A stretch of 64,000 nucleotides of DNA from Actinoplanes teichomyceticus ATCC 31121 (GTDB lineage: Bacteria; Actinomycetota; Actinomycetes; Mycobacteriales; Micromonosporaceae). Below, piece after piece: positions 1 through 9,356 of this stretch; the first letter of the stretch is position 1; each line of letters begins with the position of its first letter. The notes under the pieces were generated by a model. That model saw only the letters and a list, made by a program, of their open reading frames with translations, had not been told where the DNA came from and made no database searches. A program made the position numbers and the translations under genes. The DNA lies in the NCBI RefSeq assembly GCF_003711105.1, contig NZ_CP023865.1:3621001-3685000 (forward strand), given 5' to 3'.

Positions 1-1
1 G

Positions 2-1186
2 CCGGGCGTCGAGATGCTGCCGCCGCGTGGCTTCGTCACCGCCCCGCAGGACTTCGTCAGCTGGGCGGACGGGCGCGACCACCTGCGACTGGAGGACTTC
101 TACCGGTACGCCCGGCGCCGCCACGACGTGCTGATGGACGGCGCCGAGCCGGCCGGCGGCCGGTGGAACCTGGACGCCGACAACCGGGAGCCGCCGCCGC
201 GCGGCGCCGACCACCTGGACGTGCCACCGCCCCCGCCGGTCGTCGAGGACGAGATCGACGACCGGGTGCGCGCCGACCTGGACCGCTGGCAGCGCGAGGA
301 CGGCATCGCCTTCGTCGGCAACGACGGCCCGCGCCTGTTCCCGGCGACCCGCGAGGAGGCGCTCGCCCGGCTGCGCCACTTCGTCACCGAGCGGCTGCCA
401 TCTTTCGGCCCGCAGGAGGACGCGATGCTGTCCGGTGACCCGTGGATGGCGCACAGCCTGCTCAGCCCGGCGATCAACCTGGGCCTGCTCGACCCGCTCG
501 AGGTGATCGAGGGCGCCGAGAGCGCGTACCGGGCCGGGTCGGCGCCGCTGGCCGGCGCCGAGGGCTTCATCCGGCAGATCCTCGGCTGGCGGGACTTCAT
601 TTGGCACCTGTACTGGTACTTCGAGCCGGAGTACCGGGCCGTCAACGAGCTGGCCGCCCACCGGCAGCTGCCGAGGTGGTTCGCCGAGCTGGACGCCCGC
701 GCCGTCGGGGCGCGCTGCCTGGCCGATGTGCTCGCCGGGGTCCGCGACCGGGGCTGGGTGCACCACATCCCGCGGCTGATGGTGCTCGGCAACTACGCGC
801 TGCAGCGTGGCTGGCGGCCGGACGCGGTCTCCGACTGGTTCCACCGCAGCTTCGTCGACGGGTACGAATGGGTGATGACGGCGAACGTGGTCGGCATGAG
901 CCAGTTCGCCGACGGCGGCCGGATGAGCAGCAAGCCGTACGCGGCGGGCGGCGCCTACATCAACCGGATGAGCGACTACTGCGGCGGCTGCCGCTACGAC
1001 CCGAAGGTGCGGCTCGGCGCGGACGCGTGCCCGTACACCGCGGGGTACTGGAGCTTCCTGGCCCGCCACGAACACGCGCTGGCCGGCAATCACCGGCTGC
1101 GCCGGCCGCTGCAGGGCCTGCACCGCCTCACCGACCTGGACGCCGTGCTCGCACAGGAGAAGGCCCGCGGCTCCCGCGCCCCCTGA
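2..1186 (+). CDS. Fe-S cluster (PhrB/FeS-BCP type) photolyase-cryptochrome, 5' end outside window
   Basis: Deoxyribodipyrimidine photolyase-related protein. Family members bind FAD and a [4Fe-4S] cluster and use light to repair (6-4) photoproducts. The frame is open to the left edge, so the N-terminal antenna-binding part is missing. Counting from the Met at base 14, cysteines at 235, 323, 326 and 339 have spacings 88/3/13, which match the four cluster ligands of Agrobacterium PhrB (350, 438, 441, 454). That implies about 115 missing residues. The FAD-domain signature GFIRQILGWRDFI and the segment WVMTANVVGMSQFADGG are typical of the family. The gene stands alone and no redox partner is adjacent. 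Family assignment is firm; the exact lesion specificity is inferred. Confidence 0.93.
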   Translation, partial: PGVEMLPPRGFVTAPQDFVSWADGRDHLRLEDFYRYARRRHDVLMDGAEPAGGRWNLDADNREPPPRGADHLDVPPPPPVVEDEIDDRVRADLDRWQREDGIAFVGNDGPRLFPATREEALARLRHFVTERLPSFGPQEDAMLSGDPWMAHSLLSPAINLGLLDPLEVIEGAESAYRAGSAPLAGAEGFIRQILGWRDFIWHLYWYFEPEYRAVNELAAHRQLPRWFAELDARAVGARCLADVLAGVRDRGWVHHIPRLMVLGNYALQRGWRPDAVSDWFHRSFVDGYEWVMTANVVGMSQFADGGRMSSKPYAAGGAYINRMSDYCGGCRYDPKVRLGADACPYTAGYWSFLARHEHALAGNHRLRRPLQGLHRLTDLDAVLAQEKARGSRAP

Positions 1187-1350
1187 CCGTTCCCGGCGAT
1201 CGCGGCGCCACCTTCGCGGCCGGAGCGTCCGGCCGCCTGCCGTCGTTCCGGGCGACGTCCCGCTCGCATCCGCGGCGCCCGCGTCGGTGGTGCAGGCATT
1301 CGGGTGGCCGGACTTCCCGGGAGCGGTGGCGCACGCCGACCGGCGGGCGG

Positions 1351-1356
1351 TAGCTT
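1351..1356 (+). promoter_or_regulatory. Candidate -10 element (TAGCTT) of a leaderless transcript
   Basis: TAGCTT fits TANNNT and ends 6 nt before the GTG at 1363. No Shine-Dalgarno sequence is visible there. No convincing -35 element is seen. Confidence 0.5.
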
Positions 1357-1362
1357 GACCGT

Positions 1363-2034
1363 GTGACAGGGGACGGCGCCGAGGGGTATCCGAGCAGGGA
1401 GGATCGCATCGTCGCCGAGTTCGGCGACGGGCTCGATGTGGAGGGGATCGCCCACCGCTACGGCCTGACCGTCGCGCAGGTCTATGCCGTGATCGAGCGG
1501 GAGGTCGGCCCGGCCGGTCACACCCACCCGGGCCTGTCCGGTCATCCCGCGCCGCCGTACCCCGCCACGGGCCACCACCCGCCGCCGACGTACCCCGCGC
1601 CGGGTCATCAGCCACCGGGTTACCACGTCGCGCCCCCGTCCGGCTATCAACCGCCGCCGGTGTACCCGCCGCCCGGGCCCGGCTATCAACCGCCGCCGGT
1701 GTACCCGCCGCCGGCTCATCAGCCACCGGGGTACCCGGCGCCGGGTTATCAAGCGCCCCCGCCCACCCCGGAGCACTACGCGCCACCGGCCCCCTATGCC
1801 CCACCCGGCTACGCCGGTCCGGTGCCCGGCTACGCCGGTCCGGTGCCCGGCTACGCCGGTCCGGTGCCGGCCTTCCCGGACGTCGATGCCATCGTCGCGG
1901 AGTACGGCGAGGGGCACGACGTCGAGTCGATCGCCCGCCGGCACGGCCTCGACGTCCGGCAGGTCTACGAGGTGGTGCAGCGGGCGGTGACCGACGACCC
2001 GGCGCCGCCCACCGCCCCGCCCCCGTCCTGGTAG
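1363..2034 (+). CDS. Two helix-turn-helix-like repeats joined by a Pro/Tyr-rich linker
   Basis: Unknown protein of 223 residues. Two homologous segments of about 35 residues lie near the N terminus (about 12-46) and the C terminus (about 172-206). They are 22/35 identical. Each has the pattern IVAE-G-G-DV-IA-R-GL-V-QVY, which looks like a small helix-turn-helix of the kind that reads DNA. The roughly 120 residues between them are Pro-, Tyr-, Gly- and His-rich, with repeated GYQPPPVYPPP and GYAGPVP units, and should be disordered. There is no signal peptide. The GTG start is chosen because a -10-like TAGCTT lies 6 nt upstream. A DNA-bridging or nucleoid-associated role is inference; no named family was recognised. 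Confidence 0.75.
   Translation: MTGDGAEGYPSREDRIVAEFGDGLDVEGIAHRYGLTVAQVYAVIEREVGPAGHTHPGLSGHPAPPYPATGHHPPPTYPAPGHQPPGYHVAPPSGYQPPPVYPPPGPGYQPPPVYPPPAHQPPGYPAPGYQAPPPTPEHYAPPAPYAPPGYAGPVPGYAGPVPGYAGPVPAFPDVDAIVAEYGEGHDVESIARRHGLDVRQVYEVVQRAVTDDPAPPTAPPPSW
1807..1868 (+). repeat. Three tandem copies of a 21-bp coding repeat
   Basis: The unit GGCTACGCCGGTCCGGTGCC plus one C is repeated three times at nucleotide level and encodes GYAGPVP. Nearly no synonymous drift between copies suggests recent expansion. A further near-identical pair encoding GYQPPPVYPPP lies just upstream (about 1642-1711). Confidence 0.9.
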
Positions 2035-2152
2035 GAGCTCTCCCGCGCTGCCACGGCGCGTCGTTCCCGCAAGGTCGGACGTCTGGATCGTCCGGGGATC
2101 GCTTGAACGGCGGCGCGACCCGGGCACCGGCGAGGGGGTCAACCAGGCGCGG

Positions 2153-3730
2153 TCAGCCGCCCAGCACGTGCGCCTCGGTCCAGCCGCTGGTGGTGCCGGA
2201 CTTGCGGGCCACCAGCAGGTCCAGGCGGCCGTCGCCGTTCCAGTCGGCCACGGACAGGTCGTCACGGGCACCGGTCGTGCCGTGCGGGGTGCTGGCCTGG
2301 AGCAGGTCGCTGCGGAAGGTGGTGGCGCCGTCGAGGATGCGCACCTCGGTCAGCCCGCTGGTGGTCCCGGATTTCTGCACGATGACCGCGTCCGGGCGCC
2401 GGTCGGCGTTCCAGTCGGCGACGAAGATGTCGTGCCGGTCGTCGGTCGGCGGCAGGGTGACCGGGGCCTGCAGGAGGTCGCGCTGGAAGTTCGCGGCGCC
2501 GTCGAGGACGCCCACCTCGGTCCGCCGGCCGCCCGGACCGGATTTGCGGGTCACCACCACGTCGTTGTGGCCGTCGCTGTTCCAGTCGGCCACGGCGAAG
2601 GAGTGCCGCTCGTCGGTGGGGGCGAGCATCGTGGTGGTGTCCACCAGGAGACGCTGGAAACTGGACGCGCCGTCGACCACCCGCAGCTCGGTGCGGCCGC
2701 TGGCGGTGCCGGAGCGCTGCACCGCCACCAGGTCCGGCCGGCCGTCGCCGTTCCAGTCGGCCACCGAGAACGCGTAGCGCTGGTCGGCCGGGCCGAGAGC
2801 GGTGGCGGTGTTCAGCACCAGCGCCTGGAAGTTGGTCGCCCCGTTGAGGACGCGTACCTCGGTGCGGCCGGTGGTGGTGCCGGCGCCCTGGACCACCACC
2901 ATGTCGGCGCGCCGGTCGCCGTTCCAGTCGGCCATCGAGATGTGGTGGCGCTCGTCGGCCGGGGCCAGCCCGGTGGGGGTGACCGCGAGCGAGCGCTGGA
3001 ACGGGCCGTTCGCCTGTTTCAGCGGTGTCGGGGTGGTGGTCGGCGTGGCGGGCGTGGTGGCCGGGCTCGCGGCCGGGGCGCCGGCGCCGGCCCACACCCG
3101 GTCGACGATGAGCTGCGCGTCGTGCACCTCGGGTGAGTACGCGGCGGGCTTGCCGGAAATCTGCACCCGTTGGCAGATCTGTCCGATGTCGCCGGTGCGC
3201 CAGCTGCCGCCCGGGTGCTTGCGGATCATCGCGTCGAGGAACGCGTTCGTCGCGTAGTCCGGGTCGGTCAGCTCGCCGGGCAGCCCCCAGCCCATCGACG
3301 GGCGCTGCTGGAACAGGCCCAGGCTGTCGTGGTCCACCGCGATCGTGTAGTTGTGCAGGGTGCTCTCGGCGATCGCGGTGGTGACCGCGATGACCGCCGC
3401 CCGCCGGGGAAGGCCGCGGGCCTGCACGTTGCGCACGATCACGCGGGCGCACGCGATGCTGCCGGCGTTCACCGACGAGCCCAGGCGCCGGCCGTTCATC
3501 AGCGGCCGCAGCTGATCCGCGACGGCCCGGTCGGCGTTCGCGGCCGTGCCCGGCCGGCATGCCGCCGCCGGGACCGCCGCGGCGCGGGTCGTGGGCGTGG
3601 CGGCGTGGGCGGCGTCCGGCAGGCCCAGTGGTCCGGCGGCCAGCGTCACGGACAGCAGCAGCGGCGGCGCGGCCCAGCTGCGGGCGGTGGTCCGGCGGCG
3701 GTGGTGCGGCCCTACCTGAAACGCTGACAC
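2153..3730 (-). CDS. Secreted protein: lysozyme-like N-terminal domain plus five VCBS/FG-GAP repeats
   Basis: Predicted secreted protein of 525 residues. The GTG at 3730 is preferred because GGGGAAGG lies 7 nt upstream and a complete signal peptide follows: an RRR-containing n-region, a hydrophobic core, and an AHA-AT cleavage site near residue 43. Longer in-frame starts upstream would bury the signal peptide. Residues of about 60-215 contain AVTTAIAESTLHNY and SLGLFQQRPSMGWG, resembling transglycosylase/lysozyme-fold domains of actinobacterial exoproteins; catalytic activity is not proven. From about residue 245 there are five repeats of about 63 residues with a VADWNGDGRPDLVAV-like core. 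These are calcium-binding VCBS blades that probably form a beta-propeller. It is divergent from the CE4 deacetylase, so both may act on cell-wall or polymeric substrates. Confidence 0.85.
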   Translation of the reverse strand: MSAFQVGPHHRRRTTARSWAAPPLLLSVTLAAGPLGLPDAAHAATPTTRAAAVPAAACRPGTAANADRAVADQLRPLMNGRRLGSSVNAGSIACARVIVRNVQARGLPRRAAVIAVTTAIAESTLHNYTIAVDHDSLGLFQQRPSMGWGLPGELTDPDYATNAFLDAMIRKHPGGSWRTGDIGQICQRVQISGKPAAYSPEVHDAQLIVDRVWAGAGAPAASPATTPATPTTTPTPLKQANGPFQRSLAVTPTGLAPADERHHISMADWNGDRRADMVVVQGAGTTTGRTEVRVLNGATNFQALVLNTATALGPADQRYAFSVADWNGDGRPDLVAVQRSGTASGRTELRVVDGASSFQRLLVDTTTMLAPTDERHSFAVADWNSDGHNDVVVTRKSGPGGRRTEVGVLDGAANFQRDLLQAPVTLPPTDDRHDIFVADWNADRRPDAVIVQKSGTTSGLTEVRILDGATTFRSDLLQASTPHGTTGARDDLSVADWNGDGRLDLLVARKSGTTSGWTEAHVLGG

Positions 3731-3867
3731 TTCACGACCTTCCCCGATCACGGCCATCGTGCTGCACCAATCTTCCATACCGGCGGGCGGTGGCGGAAGG
3801 GCGCGAATCACCTTGATCATTTCGGCCTGCGGGTCGTGCCCGGCCCTCCGGAACGGCCCGCAAAGCC

Positions 3868-3882
3868 CCCGAAAGTTTCGGG
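3868..3882. promoter_or_regulatory. Perfect palindrome CCCGAAAGTTTCGGG, candidate operator
   Basis: Seven-base arms flank a single central G. The CGAAA/TTTCG core recurs partially near 4011 and again before the sugar ABC operon (26079-26092). From memory, CGAAA-type motifs have been described upstream of Streptomyces xylanolytic genes. The cognate regulator is unknown here. Confidence 0.5.
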
Positions 3883-4019
3883 ATGCCTCTCCGCAACTTC
3901 TGAGGCAGTTTGTTCGTCCATTGCGGACAGCTTCCCGGATACCCCTGTTCAACCTGCGAAAAGTTGGCCGCGGGTCACTCGTCGATCCCATCTTGTTTCC
4001 GGTATGTATCCGAAAGTTG

Positions 4020-4049
4020 TTGACACTGCGGCATTGACGGGCCAATACT
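4020..4049 (+). promoter_or_regulatory. Candidate housekeeping sigma promoter TTGACA-N18-AATACT
   Basis: A perfect -35 TTGACA at 4020-4025 is followed after 18 bp by AATACT (4044-4049). It would start the CE4 mRNA near 4056, with a leader of about 140 nt. Confidence 0.5.
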
Positions 4050-4056
4050 TCCGCTG

Positions 4057-4080
4057 TCGACAGCCATCAGTTGCTGTCGA
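4057..4080. promoter_or_regulatory. Inverted repeat TCGACAGC-N8-GCTGTCGA in the CE4 leader
   Basis: Perfect 8-bp arms with an 8-nt spacer lie at the predicted transcription start. It could be a repressor operator or an mRNA hairpin. Confidence 0.5.
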
Positions 4081-4198
4081 TTCAGGTCAGCCTCTGTGAT
4101 GTGCCACTCCGCCGGCTCGCGGTGCCGGGCACCGCCACCGCCGGCTGTACCGCGCTGCCTGACATCCCCCACCAGGCGTACCGGGAGGACGAACCGCA

Positions 4199-5236
4199 AT
4201 GCCCGACATCTTCGCTCGACCCAGATCAGGCGCACGCACCCGGGGCGGACGGCCGATGAGAGTGGCAGCATCCCTGGCCGCGATCGTGGCGGCCGCCGGC
4301 ATCGTCACCGTCACCGTCGACGCCACCCCGTCGCAGGCCGCCACCTGCAACGGCTACGTCGGGCTCACCTTCGACGACGGGCCGACCGCCGGCAACACCC
4401 AGAATCTGCTGACCGCGCTGCGCAACAACGGCCTGCGCGCCACGATGTTCAACCAGGGTCAGAACGCCGCGGCCAACCCCGCGCTGGTGCGGGCCCAGGT
4501 CGACGCGGGCATGTGGGTCGCCAACCACAGCTACACCCACCCGCACATGACCCAGCTGAGCCAGGCGAGCATGGATTCGGAGATCTCCCGGACCCAGACC
4601 GCCATCGCCAACGCCGGCGGCGGCACGCCGAAGCTGTTCCGGCCGCCGTACGGCGAGACCAACGCGACGCTGCGGGCGGTCGAGCAGAGGTACGGCCTCA
4701 CCGAGATCATCTGGGACGTCGACTCGCAGGACTGGAACAACGCCAGCACCGACGCGATCGTGGCGGCCGCGGCCCGGCTCACCAACGGGCAGGTCATCCT
4801 GATGCACGACTGGCCGGCCAACACGGTCGCCGCCATCCCGCGCATCGCCCAGGGCCTGGCCGCCCGGAACCTGTGCGCCGGCATGATCTCGCCGACCACC
4901 GGCCGGGCGGTCGCGCCCACCGGCACCGGCACCCCGCCGACCAGCGGGCCGACCACCCCGCCGCCGACCGGGGGCTGCACCGCGACGCTCTCGGCGGGTC
5001 AGCAGTGGAGCGACCGGTACAACCTCAACGTCGCGGTCTCCGGATCGACCAACTGGACCGTGACGCTGAACCTCCCCTCGCCGGCGAAGGTGATCGCCAC
5101 CTGGAACACCAGCGCCAGCTGGCCGAACGCGCAGCAGATGGTCGCCAGGCCGAACGGCAGCGGCAACACGTTCGGCGTCACCATCCAGGCCAACGGCGCC
5201 TGGAGCTGGCCGACGGCCTCCTGCACCGCGACCTGA
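4199..5236 (+). CDS. Secreted polysaccharide deacetylase (CE4) with C-terminal CBM2-like module
   Basis: Predicted extracellular metal-dependent deacetylase of 345 residues. It probably removes acetyl groups from xylan, chitin or peptidoglycan. An N-terminal signal segment ends near PSQAAT. The NodB-homology domain (about 55-225) has the expected motifs: TFDDGP (metal-binding Asp pair), HSYTHPHM (His ligands), [14 protein letters not shown] and ILMHDW. A Thr/Pro linker (about 240-258) leads to an 87-residue C-terminal domain bounded by cysteines (CTATLSAG ... TASCTA) with Trp residues spaced as in CBM2 cellulose/chitin-binding modules. This layout resembles Streptomyces acetylxylan esterases. 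GGGAGG lies 10 nt before the ATG; the ATG at 4256 is an alternative start that still leaves a signal peptide. Confidence 0.92.
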   Translation: MPDIFARPRSGARTRGGRPMRVAASLAAIVAAAGIVTVTVDATPSQAATCNGYVGLTFDDGPTAGNTQNLLTALRNNGLRATMFNQGQNAAANPALVRAQVDAGMWVANHSYTHPHMTQLSQASMDSEISRTQTAIANAGGGTPKLFRPPYGETNATLRAVEQRYGLTEIIWDVDSQDWNNASTDAIVAAAARLTNGQVILMHDWPANTVAAIPRIAQGLAARNLCAGMISPTTGRAVAPTGTGTPPTSGPTTPPPTGGCTATLSAGQQWSDRYNLNVAVSGSTNWTVTLNLPSPAKVIATWNTSASWPNAQQMVARPNGSGNTFGVTIQANGAWSWPTASCTAT

Positions 5237-5248
5237 CCGGCCCCCCGT

Positions 5249-5279
5249 GGCGCGGCGGCCGGACCCCGGCCGCCGCGCC
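5249..5279. terminator. Bidirectional hairpin terminator
   Basis: Perfect 14-bp arms (GGCGCGGCGGCCGG and its complement) with a 3-nt loop lie exactly between the convergent CE4 and response-regulator genes. There is no U-tract, as is usual in actinomycetes. Confidence 0.75.
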
Positions 5280-5280
5280 G

Positions 5281-5927
5281 TCATGACCGGCGCCCGGTCA
5301 GGCCGTGCCGGTGCGCCAGGACGATGGCCTGCGCGCGGCTGCGCACCCCCAGCTTGGCCAGCACCCGGGTGACGTGCGTCTTCACCGTCGCCAGCGAGAT
5401 GAACAGCGCGGCGGCGATCTCGGCGTTGCTGCGGCCGTCCGCCACCAGGTCGAGGATCTCCCGTTCCCGCTCGGTCAGGTCGGTGAGCACGGCCGGCGCC
5501 GCCGCCCGGCCGGTGTAGCGGTCCACCACGTGCCGGGCCACCTCGGGGGAGAGCACCACCTGACCGCGGGCGGCGGCCCGGACCGCCTGCTGCACCGTCT
5601 CCGCCGGAGCGTCCTTGAGCAGGAACCCGTCCGCGCCGCCGTGCAGCGCCCGCTCGATGTGGTCGTCGAGCCCGAACGTCGTCACCATCACCACCCGCGG
5701 CGCGTCGGCGAGCAGGCGCAGGTCCCCGGCCACCTCGATGCCGTCGCGGTCGGGCAGGCGGATGTCGAGCAGCACCACGTCCGGGCGCAGCCGCCGCGTC
5801 TCGGTGAGCGCCTGCGCGCCGGTGCCCGCCACGCCCGCCACGCACAGGTCCGGCGCGGCGTCGACGACCAGGCTCAGACCGGTCCGGATCAGCGGCTCGT
5901 CGTCGACGACGAGCACCCGCACCGGCC

Positions 5928-5931
<4 letters not shown>
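5281..5931 (-). CDS. NarL/LuxR-family response regulator
   Basis: DNA-binding response regulator of 216 residues. The receiver domain (about 4-120) has the acidic pair in VLVVDDEP, the phospho-acceptor Asp56 in LLDIRLPD, and the conserved Lys in LLKDAP. The C-terminal LuxR-type HTH (about 150-210) contains LTEREREILDLVADGRSN and LFISLATVKTHV. The GTG start at 5931 overlaps the TGA of the upstream kinase gene (GTGA), so the pair is translationally coupled and forms a two-component system. Target genes are unknown; the adjacent divergent DUF418 gene is a possible target. Confidence 0.94.
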
Positions 5932-7061
<1,130 letters not shown>

Positions 7062-7067
7062 CCCGCC

Positions 7068-7073
7068 AGCTTA
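7068..7073 (-). promoter_or_regulatory. Candidate -10 element (TAAGCT) of a leaderless kinase mRNA
   Basis: Read on the minus strand, TAAGCT ends 6 nt before the ATG at 7061. No Shine-Dalgarno sequence is present. Confidence 0.5.
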
Positions 7074-7211
7074 GTGATCACCCGGGGCCCGGTCGCCGGT
7101 CGCGGCGCGAGATCAGACCTTGGTCGTACGCACGGTCCGACCGGCGCCGGACGTGCCGGACCCGGTTTCCTCCGTACGGTCGGGGCTGCCCGACACCTGC
7201 AGGAGGTTTCC

Positions 7212-8423
7212 TTGACCGCCGCCCCACCACTGCCACGGACCGCACCGGAGCCGGCCACGTCCCGGATCGGCCTGGTCGACGCCCTGCGCGGCTTCGCGCT
7301 GTTCGGCATCCTGGCCGTCAACATCACCTACTTCGGATCGCCGTTCCAGGGCACCGGGATCGCCGACCCGGCGCACCACGGCGCCCTGGACACGGCGGTC
7401 CACCTGGCCGTCACGGCCCTGTTCGAGACGAAGTTCTTCCTGCTCTTCTCGTTCCTGTTCGGATACAGCTTCACGCTGCAGATGGACTCGGCGGCCCGTC
7501 GCGGCGCCCGGATCACCCGGCGGTTCCCGCGCCGGCTCGCCGGGCTGTTCGTGATCGGGGCCGCGCACGCGGTGCTGCTGTTCCCCGGTGACATCCTCAC
7601 CACCTACGCGCTGCTCGGGGTGGTGCTGCTGGTGCTGCGCCGGCTGCGCCCGCGGCGGGCCCTGTGGGTCGCCGCGGGGCTGCTGGTGCTGGCCGCCGCG
7701 GCGTACGCGCTGCTGGCGATCGCGCTGCACGCCTCCGGCGGGGCCGGCGGGCCGGATCCGGCGGCGGCCGGGCGGGCGTTGGCGACCGGCGCCGCCTACC
7801 GCGGCGGTCCCGGCGAGGTGATCGCCCAGCACCTGCGGGACCTGCCGGACACCGCGGCGCTGCTGCTGCTGTTCCAGGCCCCTGCGGCGCTGGCGATGTT
7901 CCTGGCCGGGCTGGCCGCCGGCACCCGGCGGGCGCTGGCCGACGCCGGCCGCCACCGCCGCAGGCTGCGCTGGATCATGGTGGCCGGGCTGTCCGTCGGG
8001 CTGCCCGCCGGCGCGCTGTACGCCTACGTCGAGACGTACCGCGCCGGCACCCCGGCCGAGCTGGCCGTGCTCGCGCTGGACCTGCTCGCCGCACCCGCCC
8101 TGGCCGCCGCGTACGGCGCCGCGGTGCTGCTTGCCGGCACGGCCCGGCCGCGGCTGGCGGCCGCGCTCGCCCCGGCGGGCCGGATGGCGCTGAGCAACTA
8201 CCTGTTCCAGTCGCTGGTCTGCTCGCTGCTGTTCACCGGGTACGGCGCCGCCCTGACCGGGCGGCTCGGACCCCCGGCGGTGTTCGCCGTCGCCGTGGCG
8301 CTGTTCGCCGTGCAGCTGCCGTTGAGCGCGTGGTGGCTGCGGCGGCACCGGTACGGCCCGGTCGAGTGGCTGCTGCGGATGGTGACCAACGCCGAGGTGC
8401 CGCCCTGGCGGATCACCCGCTGA
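7212..8423 (+). CDS. DUF418-family integral membrane protein
   Basis: Polytopic membrane protein of 403 residues in the DUF418 family. Its function is not established; membrane transport or sensing has been proposed for relatives. The family start RIGLVDALRGFALFGILAVN, the FFLLFSFLFGYSF segment and the C-terminal signature MALSNYLFQSLVCSLLF are all present, with about eight to nine hydrophobic helices. The TTG start is chosen because AGGAGG (7201-7206) lies 5 nt upstream. The frame is open much further upstream, but that part is antisense to the kinase gene and not protein-like. It is divergent from the two-component pair, and its 3' end overlaps the convergent hydrolase gene by 11 bp. Confidence 0.9.
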   Translation: MTAAPPLPRTAPEPATSRIGLVDALRGFALFGILAVNITYFGSPFQGTGIADPAHHGALDTAVHLAVTALFETKFFLLFSFLFGYSFTLQMDSAARRGARITRRFPRRLAGLFVIGAAHAVLLFPGDILTTYALLGVVLLVLRRLRPRRALWVAAGLLVLAAAAYALLAIALHASGGAGGPDPAAAGRALATGAAYRGGPGEVIAQHLRDLPDTAALLLLFQAPAALAMFLAGLAAGTRRALADAGRHRRRLRWIMVAGLSVGLPAGALYAYVETYRAGTPAELAVLALDLLAAPALAAAYGAAVLLAGTARPRLAAALAPAGRMALSNYLFQSLVCSLLFTGYGAALTGRLGPPAVFAVAVALFAVQLPLSAWWLRRHRYGPVEWLLRMVTNAEVPPWRITR

Positions 8424-9303
8424 CCACCCGCGCGGCGATGTCCCGGATGACCGCCGCCACCGCACCGGGACGGGTCATCACCACGTTGTGACCGCCCGGG
8501 AGCGCGACCAGCTCACGCCCCGCGGCGGCGGCCACCACGGCGGCGACCTCGGCGCGCCGGTGCGCGTAGAAGCCGTCGTCGGGCAGCACGATCGTGAGTG
8601 GACAGGTGATCCTGTCGTACACGTCGACGCTGGGATGGACCGGCGCGTCCACCGGCGCGCCGGTCGTCGCCACGATCTCCGGCACGTCCGGCCGGCGCAG
8701 GTAGCACCCGGTCCGGTCGGCGACCAGGCTGCGCGTGGACACCGCCCGGACCAGGGCCGGGTCGGCGCCGGCGTCGAGCCAGTCGGTGGGCGCGCGGGCG
8801 ACCCGCTCCTCGATCCACTCGTCGCGCCGGCGGGGGTCGAGGCGCAGTCCGTACCCGAAGGTGCGCCGCAGGTCCTCGGCGGCCTCCGCGCTGCGGAACG
8901 CGGCGAGGGTGCGCTGGGCGGTGGGCCGGTCGTCGAGGACCAGCCCGTCGACGACGCAGAGCGCGGCCGGGCGCACCAGGCCGGCGGCGGTGACCGCGGT
9001 GACCGCGTAGCCGCCGGTGGAGTGGCCGACCAGCAGCGGGCGGTCCCAGCCGAGCGCGGCGACGACCGTGGCCAGGTCCCGCCAGTACTGCTCGGCGGTG
9101 CTCGACGTGGCGCTGCTGTGGCCGTGCCCGCGCAGGTCCACCGCGACCACCCGGTGCCCGGGCAGCAGGCCGGGCACGATGCCGTCCCACGCGGCGGCGT
9201 TGTGCCCGCTGCCGTGCACGAGCAGCACCGGCTGCCCGGCGCCGCCGTGGTCGACGGCGGCCAGGTGGCCGCCGTCGACCTCGAAGTGGATCTCCCGACT
9301 CAT
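8413..9303 (-). CDS. Alpha/beta hydrolase
   Basis: Cytoplasmic alpha/beta-fold hydrolase of 296 residues with no signal peptide. The oxyanion-hole motif VLLVHGSGHN (about 27-36), the nucleophile elbow VGHSTGG (Ser near residue 95) and a late catalytic-His candidate in ALPGGHNVVM are visible. The substrate is unknown; relatives include epoxide hydrolases, lactonases and esterases. GGGAGG lies 4 nt before the ATG. It is divergently transcribed from the TetR gene, with a palindrome in the short shared promoter, which suggests that the TetR protein represses it and that its substrate or product may be the inducer. Confidence 0.9.
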   Translation of the reverse strand: MSREIHFEVDGGHLAAVDHGGAGQPVLLVHGSGHNAAAWDGIVPGLLPGHRVVAVDLRGHGHSSATSSTAEQYWRDLATVVAALGWDRPLLVGHSTGGYAVTAVTAAGLVRPAALCVVDGLVLDDRPTAQRTLAAFRSAEAAEDLRRTFGYGLRLDPRRRDEWIEERVARAPTDWLDAGADPALVRAVSTRSLVADRTGCYLRRPDVPEIVATTGAPVDAPVHPSVDVYDRITCPLTIVLPDDGFYAHRRAEVAAVVAAAAGRELVALPGGHNVVMTRPGAVAAVIRDIAARVVSG

Positions 9304-9330
9304 GACGCCTCCCGCTCCCGATGATCGGTA

Positions 9331-9350
9331 AATGCAACTGGTGTAGCATT
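9331..9350. promoter_or_regulatory. TetR-type operator candidate AATGCAACTGGTGTAGCATT
   Basis: Eight-base arms (AATGCAAC / GTAGCATT) with one mismatch flank a 4-bp spacer. The site lies in the 53-bp gap between the hydrolase and TetR genes and covers the candidate -10 TAGCAT (9344-9349) of the regulator. That placement suits autorepression and control of both genes. Confidence 0.65.
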
Positions 9351-9356
9351 AACGAT

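Larger units (their letters stand above)
3731..4198. other. Divergent intergenic region (468 bp), relatively AT-richer, with operator-like palindromes
   Basis: It separates the VCBS-repeat gene from the CE4 gene. It contains the palindrome CCCGAAAGTTTCGGG (3868-3882), a TGCCTC/GAGGCA inverted repeat (3884-3907), further CGAAAAGTT and CGAAAGTT copies near 3957 and 4011, a TTGACA promoter, and an 8-bp inverted repeat at 4057-4080. No convincing gene is seen. A cyclic-di-AMP riboswitch was looked for and not recognised. Confidence 0.6.

Noticed and set aside
442..1353. Long open frames overlapping the photolyase and most other genes
   Set aside because: They have Arg/Ala/Pro/Gly-rich low-complexity products typical of alternative frames in GC-rich DNA and no domain motifs.
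3731..4020. Cyclic-di-AMP (ydaO-type) riboswitch upstream of the secreted VCBS-repeat protein
   Set aside because: Such riboswitches often precede actinobacterial wall hydrolases, so the leader was read on both strands, but the conserved core elements were not recognised; only simple inverted repeats are present.
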